Made by a program: the position numbers and the translations under genes
The notes under the pieces: generated by a model
What the model saw: the letters and a program-made list of their open reading frames with translations, nothing else
Databases searched by the model: none
What the model was told of the DNA's origin: nothing
In this document: in pieces, positions 4,922 through 9,395 of the stretch
Numbering within the stretch: position 1 is the first letter of the stretch
Layout of the letters: every line of letters begins with the position of its first letter
NCBI GenBank assembly: GCA_027485005.1
Contig: JAIXRX010000131.1
Span: 1-9,395 of the forward strand
Reading direction: 5' to 3'
Length of the DNA stretch: 9,395 nucleotides
Origin: Alphaproteobacteria bacterium
GTDB taxonomy: Bacteria; Pseudomonadota; Alphaproteobacteria; Rickettsiales; JAIXRX01

Positions 4922-7732
4922 TTACCCAATCAGTTTCAGCAGGTTTTGCGGCAACTGATTTGCTTGAGCCAAGACCGAGATACCGGCCTGGATCAGCACC
5001 TGAGCTGTCGCGTAGCTTGTAGATTCCTCAGCAACGTCTACGTCAAGCAAGGTGCCACGTGCGGCATCTTGGTTTTGCAGAGAGCTTTGGATATTAGCTG
5101 ATGCAAAGTCAAAACGAGATTGCAAAGCACCCACTTCAGCACGAACTGAGGTTACTGCTTTGATCGCTTTGTCTAGGACATCGCTTGCTTCAAAGGCATT
5201 TGCCTGAGTCAGCACGCTGATGGCTTTTCCATCGAACAAATCGTCCGTGTTAATGCCAGAGAGTGACACTTCCAGAGTATCGGAAGAAGTGGTACCCACT
5301 TGGAACTTCAACACGTCTTTGTTCAAGCCATCCGCACCAGCAAATGCTTTCACCAAAGCATCTTCGAATGCTTTAGCTTTTGCCGTGGTATCAAACTCAA
5401 TAGGGGTATTACCGGTATTGAATTCAACGAACTCGTCACCATTTTGCACGCTCGTCAGACGAATCGTGGTATTAGCGCCGAGTGTGGTGCCAATGTTAGA
5501 TGCGGCTTTGAATTGAGTTCCATTGATGTTCAATGAAATTTCACCATTCGTGAGGCTGCCCGTAGGAGCTTTCACGCTGATGTCACCGATAGAAACTTTA
5601 TCAAAGTTTGCCAATTGAACATTAACAGAAGTACCAACCAATGAACCTGTTACACCCACGCCATCGGTGCTGATTGCGGTGTTACCCACATAGCTTTCGA
5701 GAACGCGTTTTTGGTAGAAGTTCATGCTGCTCAATGCCGTGTCGAGACGGTCAGCAAAGGTGTTTGCACCCGCTGCGTCACTAACGGTTGAACCTTTGTT
5801 AGCTTGAAGCTCCAGGTCAAAATAACCACCATTTTTACCAGACACATCATCTGAATAGAAACGAACAGTGGTGTTAGAGGTTGGGTTGGTGTTCAAGCTG
5901 CGGGCTGTGTAGGTGAAATCACCAATTTTAACCGAAGCATTGATGGTGTTGCTAGAAACGTAAGTAGCATCAAACCCTTGGATTTTACCAATAAAGTCTG
6001 AATTACTAATCCCACGAACATCGATACCACCCGTGTCAGAGTTGTTCAAGTTACCAGAGTTAGTGGTTGATGCGATGCGGTTGATAGCAACCGTTGCGTC
6101 AGCACCAGCAAGGGTCAACACGTTGCTTGCATCTTTCGATTCAAACACCAATGTATTACCTTCACGAACCACATTGATCTGATCCAACTGGAAGTTGGTT
6201 GCGCCCAAACCACGGAATGAATTAATGGTATTCACCGCATTGTTAAGGGTTTCTTCCAACGTATCACCAATCTTGATTTCGTTAGACGCCTTGGAAGCCA
6301 GAGCTGCCGTCGTAAATACAAAATCTTGGCCACCCACCGTGATATAGGTTTGAGTGCCAAAGTTGGTAGAGTTAGCAATGTCAGAATCCGCTACTTCAGG
6401 GAATGACATAACAACACGTGCTTTGGTTTGCGCTTGTCCCGTCAATACATCGTCACCGATGGTACCATCAGAGGAAATCGAACCAAACCCAACGCCGTTA
6501 TTCGCACCACCTTCAAGTGCAAACACAGCATTTTGCGCCGTCGTTGTTGCTGCACTCAAAGCGTATGTGCCGCCTGAATAGTTCGTTGAAGCAAGCGTCA
6601 CGTCACCCGTTGCGTCGATGTAAAGCTCATGGCTTAAACGAACGTTGTAGGTAGAAGTAGCGCGATCAAATAACAACTCAGCGGCAATACCAGTGTTGGC
6701 TTTGTTCGCATTGATGCCATTTACTAAGTCAGTCAATGAGAAGTTAGCCGCAGGCGCTGTATAAATAACAGACGCCACACCGCCAATCGTTGCCGTCACG
6801 TTCTCATCCTGATCGAACGGCAAAGCAGCCGCTGCGGTTGTAGATGAAATAGTTGCGGTGGCAGACGCAAAGCCAGTACCAAACATCGTAATGTATGCTT
6901 GGCCATAACCACCACCAACACCACCTTCTGCTAAAGTATCAACACCAGTACCAGCCATGTTAATGGTAAATTTGCTGCCCAATTCACCGCCCACACGAGA
7001 GGTGATTTTCAGTGTATTACCTTGCGCTTCATAAGTTGCTTCAGACAATTTCAATTTATTAGCTGCCGTGAAGTTGCTGTTGGTCTCTATATTATTGAGC
7101 AAATTTGCAAGGTTATCAATCGTTTCAGCCGCCGAAGAACCGATGTAGAATTCACCAGCGCCAACGTCGGAAAGCAATGTCTCACCTGTCAAAGTAACGC
7201 CATTCAAGATAATGGTTTCACCATCGTCGAGGTTAGCCGAAAGCGTCAAAGAAGCACTTGCTTTTTTACCTTGATCAGTCACAGCAGAACCCAAAGAAGC
7301 ATCAGACAAGCTGCCATCCAACAGTTTTACACCGTTGAAGTTCGTATTGTCTACCAGACGGTCAATCTCTGAGGTCAGGTTTGAAAATTCTTGGTTAAGG
7401 AAGCTACGCTCAGTATCGGTCAATGAACCACCACCCGCTTGCACGGCGATTGCTTTTTGACGTTGCAGAATCTCAGTCACCTGAGCCAATGCACCATCTG
7501 CTACTTGTAGCAAGCTAGAACCCTGAGAGGTGTTGATCAATGCACGACGAAGCGTGGTTACGTTGGTGCGGAGTGAAGAACCCGCTGATAGTGCCGCCAC
7601 GTCATCCGCTGCGCGAACGATGCGGTTACCGCTAGAAAGACGAGCGATCGAAGCGGTTGCTCTGTTGGACGAATTAGCAATATTTTGCTGTGCGGTCAAC
7701 GCGGCAATGTTAGTGTTAATAGAATTAGCCAT
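4922..7732 (-). CDS. fliC: Flagellin, unusually large (936 residues)
   Basis: The filament subunit, exported by the flagellar type III system and polymerised below the FliD cap. The conserved N-terminal D0/D1 region is residues 1-140: MANSINTNIAALTAQQNI, then ARLSSGNRIVRAADDVA, and ending DNTNFNGVKLLDG. The C-terminal D1/D0 region is about 850-936, with ALQSRFDFASANIQ (869-882), the LLDVDVAEES segment and a typical end VLAQANQLPQNLLKLIG. Between them lie about 700 residues of Thr/Ser/Asn/Gly/Ala-rich beta-type sequence. Flagellins are commonly 270-550 residues, so this is very large. The insert shows weak internal repeats and a flagellin-IN-like motif at about 312-352. No Cys or Trp is visible. 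The start has a strong TAGGAG (complement of 7740-7745), 7 bases from the ATG. It is the first gene of the cassette and probably has its own strong promoter in the 300-base region upstream. Confidence 0.95.
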   Translation of the reverse strand: MANSINTNIAALTAQQNIANSSNRATASIARLSSGNRIVRAADDVAALSAGSSLRTNVTTLRRALINTSQGSSLLQVADGALAQVTEILQRQKAIAVQAGGGSLTDTERSFLNQEFSNLTSEIDRLVDNTNFNGVKLLDGSLSDASLGSAVTDQGKKASASLTLSANLDDGETIILNGVTLTGETLLSDVGAGEFYIGSSAAETIDNLANLLNNIETNSNFTAANKLKLSEATYEAQGNTLKITSRVGGELGSKFTINMAGTGVDTLAEGGVGGGYGQAYITMFGTGFASATATISSTTAAAALPFDQDENVTATIGGVASVIYTAPAANFSLTDLVNGINANKANTGIAAELLFDRATSTYNVRLSHELYIDATGDVTLASTNYSGGTYALSAATTTAQNAVFALEGGANNGVGFGSISSDGTIGDDVLTGQAQTKARVVMSFPEVADSDIANSTNFGTQTYITVGGQDFVFTTAALASKASNEIKIGDTLEETLNNAVNTINSFRGLGATNFQLDQINVVREGNTLVFESKDASNVLTLAGADATVAINRIASTTNSGNLNNSDTGGIDVRGISNSDFIGKIQGFDATYVSSNTINASVKIGDFTYTARSLNTNPTSNTTVRFYSDDVSGKNGGYFDLELQANKGSTVSDAAGANTFADRLDTALSSMNFYQKRVLESYVGNTAISTDGVGVTGSLVGTSVNVQLANFDKVSIGDISVKAPTGSLTNGEISLNINGTQFKAASNIGTTLGANTTIRLTSVQNGDEFVEFNTGNTPIEFDTTAKAKAFEDALVKAFAGADGLNKDVLKFQVGTTSSDTLEVSLSGINTDDLFDGKAISVLTQANAFEASDVLDKAIKAVTSVRAEVGALQSRFDFASANIQSSLQNQDAARGTLLDVDVAEESTSYATAQVLIQAGISVLAQANQLPQNLLKLIG
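5297..5542 (-). repeat. Flagellin internal module B, second copy (residues about 731-812)
   Basis: This protein-level module starts EISLNINGTQFKAAS, contains ANTTIRLTSVQNGDEFVEF and ends with a helix-like stretch AKAKAFEDALVKAF. It resembles residues about 597-680 of the same protein. The shared pattern is a strand with I-G/N-G, an aromatic and Ala, then NTT[IV]R[LF], then A..F.D.L..A. Identity is low by eye, so this is an ancient duplication at best, not a DNA repeat. Confidence 0.4.
5693..5944 (-). repeat. Flagellin internal module B, first copy (residues about 597-680)
   Basis: This module reads INASVKIGDFTYTARSL, then SNTTVRFYSDD, then YFDLELQANKG and TFADRLDTALSSM. It pairs with the copy at residues 731-812: the order of motifs is the same, with a longer loop between the second strand and the helix here. 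Such modules build outer domains (D2/D3) of flagellins in general; the structural role here is inferred. Confidence 0.4.
6110..6349 (-). repeat. Flagellin internal module A, second copy (residues about 462-541)
   Basis: This module reads TYITVGGQDFVFTT, then NEIKIGDTLEETLNNAVNTI and NVVREGNTLVFESKD. It mirrors residues 171-257: an N/G-G turn between two strands, an acidic helix '[YK]IG...EET[LI][ND]N..N..N.I', and a final 'GNTL.[IF].S' strand. The match is at protein level only. Confidence 0.5.
6962..7222 (-). repeat. Flagellin internal module A, first copy (residues about 171-257)
   Basis: This module reads GETIILNGVTLTGETLL, then EFYIGSSAAETIDNLANLLN and YEAQGNTLKITSRVGGE. It directly follows the conserved N-terminal flagellin region. 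It shares motif order and spacing with the second copy at residues 462-541, including the helix with 'IG...[AE]ET[IL][DN]N' and the 'GNTL.[IF].S' strand. Confidence 0.5.
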
Positions 7733-7763
7733 GATAAATCTCCTACATGGAAGTTGCGTTTTT

Positions 7764-7778
7764 GGAACTACTTGCTCC
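7764..7778 (-). repeat. Flagellin leader stem-loop 1
   Basis: In the fliC mRNA sense this reads GGAGC-AAGTA-GTTCC, a 5-base-pair stem (one G-U pair) with a 5-base loop. It ends about 31 bases before the fliC ATG. It is nearly the same element as the one at 7801-7814: both have GA[AG]CAA, an optional T, then GTAGTTC. Any regulator that binds it is unknown. Confidence 0.35.
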
Positions 7779-7800
7779 GCTTATTGTTATATGACCCATT

Positions 7801-7814
7801 GAACTACATTGTTC
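7801..7814 (-). repeat. Flagellin leader stem-loop 2
   Basis: In the fliC mRNA sense this reads GAAC-AATGTA-GTTC, a 4-base-pair stem with a 6-base loop. It lies about 36 bases upstream of the related stem-loop 1. Both would be within the transcribed leader if the candidate promoter at 7830-7856 is correct. Confidence 0.35.
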
Positions 7815-7829
7815 GAGCCATACCACCCG

Positions 7830-7856
7830 TTATACCCCCCTACTTCCTAATTTTTG
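7830..7856 (-). promoter_or_regulatory. Candidate sigma28-type promoter of fliC
   Basis: On the minus strand CAAAAATT (7856-7849), 11 bases, then GGGTATAA (7837-7830). Against TAAAGTTT-N11-GCCGATAA each half matches at 5 of 8 positions with correct spacing. The start would fall near 7823, giving a leader of about 90 bases. The same TATAAC could act as a sigma70 -10 box but lacks a -35 match. No sigma54 GG-N10-GC element was found in the region. The assignment is tentative. Confidence 0.25.
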
Positions 7857-8032
7857 GTTAATGGATGTAGAAAAAAACGAGAAATTTTACCGTGAAGGCT
7901 ATTTCACAATAAAATTCAGCCTTTTAAATACTCAAAAAAAATTGCGCTGTCATGCACTTTTTTCATTGGAGCTATGATTTTGTGAAAAATTTACCCCTTC
8001 CTGTGGATGAAATTGTGTGAAATAGATGGGGA

Positions 8033-8989
8033 ATGGATACACAAACATGGAATACCTCCGAAGAAGATGCTGGCGAACGGCTTGATAAGTGGCTGGCGGC
8101 GATAGCACCAGACCTTTCCCGCAGCCGCGCACAACAATTGATTAATGATGGCCAGCTGACCATCAATGGAGAAATTTGCACCGACAGTTCGGCCAAAATA
8201 AAGCCCGAGATGGAAGTGACACTCACCATCCCGGAAGCCGAGCCAACTCACATTCTGGCGCAACCCATGGACCTGAACATTGTCTATGAAGATGAGGATT
8301 TGCTAGTCATCAACAAACCTGCTGGCCTCACGGTTCACCCTGGCGCCGGCAACCCCAACGGCACCTTAGTTAATGGCCTGCTCGCTCATTGCGGGGATTC
8401 TTTGTCTGGCATTGGCGGCGTAGCGCGCCCCGGCATTGTGCATCGTATCGACAAAGAAACCAGCGGCTTGTTAGTGGTCGCCAAGCACGATGTCGCGCAT
8501 CGTTTTTTAAGTGAGCAGCTTGAATCACGCAAACTTTCGCGTCGTTATTTTGCCGTATGCTGGGGCATTCCGTCCCCCACCAGCGGCACCATTTCAGCGC
8601 CCGTCGGCCGCAGCCCCAATAATCGCCAGAAAATGGCGGTGGTCGAGCGCGGTGGCAAAGACGCCACCACCCATTACCGCGTGCATGAGGCTTTTCAAAA
8701 TCTGGCAAGCCTTGTGGAATGCAAACTGGAAACTGGTCGAACCCACCAGATTCGCGTGCATTTTCAACATATTAACCACCCATTGCTGGGTGACCCGCTG
8801 TATGTGAAACGCCGAAATACGTCGCTGTTGCCCGCTCCGCTCAAAGAATTTTTGGACAGTTTTCAGCGTCAGGCGTTGCATGCCGCGCAGCTACGCTTCA
8901 TTCACCCGCGGGATAAAAAACCAATGCGTTTTGAAGCCCCCCTGCCCGACGACATGCAAGAGCTACTAAATATTCTGCGCAACTTGTAA
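8033..8989 (+). CDS. rluD: 23S rRNA pseudouridine synthase, RluD type
   Basis: An RluA-family enzyme of 318 residues that isomerises specific uridines in 23S rRNA to pseudouridine. In E. coli, RluD modifies helix 69 (positions 1911, 1915 and 1917) and supports ribosome assembly. An S4 RNA-binding domain covers about residues 14-61 (GERLDKWLAA, SRSRAQQLI, LTINGE). The catalytic domain contains INKPAGLTVHPGAGNPNGT (93-111), GIVHRIDKETSGLLVVAKHD (134-153) with the catalytic aspartate at 140, the RQKMAVV segment, and ETGRTHQIRVH (233-243). 'VHPGAGNP.GT' and 'KMAV' favour RluD over RluC or RluA. The ATG at 8033 is the only suitable start: an in-frame stop lies at 8018-8020, and the ATG at 8026 is out of frame. 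The ribosome site is poor (GGGG almost adjacent to the ATG). It precedes rpoH by 53 bases on the same strand; the rpoH promoter overlaps its stop codon. Confidence 0.93.
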   Translation: MDTQTWNTSEEDAGERLDKWLAAIAPDLSRSRAQQLINDGQLTINGEICTDSSAKIKPEMEVTLTIPEAEPTHILAQPMDLNIVYEDEDLLVINKPAGLTVHPGAGNPNGTLVNGLLAHCGDSLSGIGGVARPGIVHRIDKETSGLLVVAKHDVAHRFLSEQLESRKLSRRYFAVCWGIPSPTSGTISAPVGRSPNNRQKMAVVERGGKDATTHYRVHEAFQNLASLVECKLETGRTHQIRVHFQHINHPLLGDPLYVKRRNTSLLPAPLKEFLDSFQRQALHAAQLRFIHPRDKKPMRFEAPLPDDMQELLNILRNL

Positions 8990-9013
8990 TTTTTCTAAAC
9001 GTTGCTATATAAT
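8983..9013 (+). promoter_or_regulatory. rpoH promoter: overlapping sigma70 and sigma32-type elements
   Basis: A sigma70 reading is TTGTAA (8984-8989), 18 bases, TATAAT (9008-9013), with a perfect -10 box. A heat-shock reading is CTTG (8983-8986), 17 bases, GCTATATAAT (9004-9013). The alphaproteobacterial sigma32 consensus, as I recall it from Agrobacterium and Caulobacter work, is CTTG-N17/18-CYTATNTNNG; the match is good except for the first and last bases of the -10 region. The -35 region overlaps the rluD stop codon (8987-8989). The start would lie near 9020, about 23 bases before the rpoH ATG. Confidence 0.55.
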
Positions 9014-9042
9014 AATTGCCCAAACATAAGGAGTGATGCAGT

Positions 9043-9395
9043 ATGGCTTCTAATCTCCCGATTCTTTCATCCGACAATGGCCTGCGCCATTATCTGGAAG
9101 AAATTCGTAAATACCCGATGCTCACTCCCGAAGAAGAATTCATGCTGGCCAAACGCCTGCAAGCCAGCGGCGACACTGAAGCAGCGCACCGCCTTGTCAC
9201 TTCCCATTTACGTTTAGTAGCAAGCATCGCCATGGGTTACCGCGGCTATGGCCTGCCACTAGCCGAGCTGATTGGCGAAGGCAATATCGGCATGATGCAA
9301 GCCGTGAAAAAATTTGACCCAGACAAAGGGTTCCGCTTGGCCACTTATGCCATGTGGTGGATCAAAGCCTCCATTCAAGAATATGTGTTGCGCTC
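9043..9395 (+). CDS. rpoH: Heat-shock sigma factor RpoH (sigma32), N-terminal part (runs off the window)
   Basis: RpoH directs RNA polymerase to heat-shock promoters (chaperones, proteases). The first 117 codons plus two bases of the next are present. It opens MASNLPILSSDNGLRHYLEE, with region 1.2-like MLTPEEEFMLAKRL (26-39). Region 2 follows: LVTSHLRLVASIAMGYRGYG (51-70), LIGEGNIGMMQAVKKFDPDK (76-95) and GFRLATYAMWWIKASIQEY (96-114), the core-binding and -10 recognition part. The YRGYGLP and MWWIKASIQEY segments match alphaproteobacterial RpoH closely and separate it from RpoD. The RpoH-box and region 4 lie beyond the window. The ATG at 9043 is set by AAGGAG (9028-9033), 9 bases upstream; the nearby ATG at 9036 is out of frame. 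It is downstream of rluD but has its own promoter, so it need not depend on rluD read-through. Confidence 0.93.
   Translation, partial: MASNLPILSSDNGLRHYLEEIRKYPMLTPEEEFMLAKRLQASGDTEAAHRLVTSHLRLVASIAMGYRGYGLPLAELIGEGNIGMMQAVKKFDPDKGFRLATYAMWWIKASIQEYVLR

Larger units (their letters stand above)
7733..8032. other. Divergent intergenic region between fliC and rluD
   Basis: This 300-base gap must hold promoters for fliC (minus) and rluD (plus). On the fliC side it carries the ribosome site, two small similar stem-loops and a sigma28-like candidate. Its middle (7871-7963) is rich in short A and T runs. For rluD I see only a TATGAT box at 7973-7978 with no convincing -35 partner. No open frame with a recognisable product or RNA gene was found. 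Confidence 0.6.

Noticed and set aside
5220..7372. Several open frames of 70-116 codons on the plus strand across the flagellin gene
   Set aside because: They are antisense to a clear coding gene, lack recognisable motifs or good ribosome sites, and mirror the low-complexity codon pattern of fliC.
7893..7925. Inverted repeat AAGGCT / AGCCTT with a 17-base loop as a terminator
   Set aside because: The loop is long, the stem only six pairs, and no gene ends nearby on either strand, since this is a divergent promoter region.
7745..8032. Sigma54 promoter upstream of fliC, as in Caulobacter flagellins
   Set aside because: A scan of the minus strand found no GG-N10-GC pair with suitable context. 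TGGCTCGAACAATGT comes closest but has GT instead of GC at the -12 site.
8370..8881. Open frames on both strands inside rluD
   Set aside because: They overlap conserved catalytic motifs of rluD in other frames, and the translations (rich in Arg, Trp, His) look non-coding.
1..9395. Mobile elements, CRISPR arrays, tRNA or a novel defence system
   Set aside because: No terminal inverted repeats, transposase motifs, regularly spaced repeats or tRNA-like cloverleaf were seen. Genes fill nearly all the window and belong to known families.

Overview
The window looks like chromosomal DNA from a motile alphaproteobacterium of moderate base composition. The best lineage evidence is the adjacent rluD-rpoH pair, with an RpoH N-terminus of alphaproteobacterial type and a CTTG-N17-CTATAT promoter upstream of it. 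The start of MotA and the flagellin termini also fit. I cannot place it below class level; this is recognition by eye, not a database result.

Layout. At 1-189 (minus) is the 5' end of motA, which runs out of the window. A 162-base divergent gap separates it from a 590-residue acyl-CoA dehydrogenase (352-2124, plus). That gene converges, with only 4 bases between stop codons, on a four-gene flagellar filament cassette read on the minus strand from 7732 to 2129: a giant flagellin fliC (936 residues), flaG, the filament cap fliD and the export chaperone fliS. A 300-base divergent intergenic region (7733-8032) holds the flagellin leader and candidate promoter. Beyond it, on the plus strand, are rluD (8033-8989) and the first 118 codons of rpoH (9043 to the window end).

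How the genes work together. FliC is the filament subunit, FliS the cytoplasmic chaperone that keeps flagellin unassembled before export, FliD the cap under which subunits fold into the filament, and FlaG a small accessory protein that influences filament length in other bacteria. MotA is the stator protein that powers rotation. A 14-base-pair stem-loop just after the fliC stop may separate abundant flagellin mRNA from the less abundant flaG-fliD-fliS message. The cassette order resembles that of Vibrio and Pseudomonas and differs from the FlaF/FlbT arrangement of many alphaproteobacteria. RluD (23S rRNA pseudouridylation) and RpoH (heat-shock sigma factor) are housekeeping and stress genes. 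The acyl-CoA dehydrogenase is metabolically unrelated to its neighbours.

No mobile element, CRISPR array, tRNA or rRNA was seen. The items most worth a second look are the oversized, internally repetitive flagellin, the paired stem-loops in its leader, the post-fliC hairpin, and the sigma32-type promoter of rpoH that overlaps the rluD stop codon.
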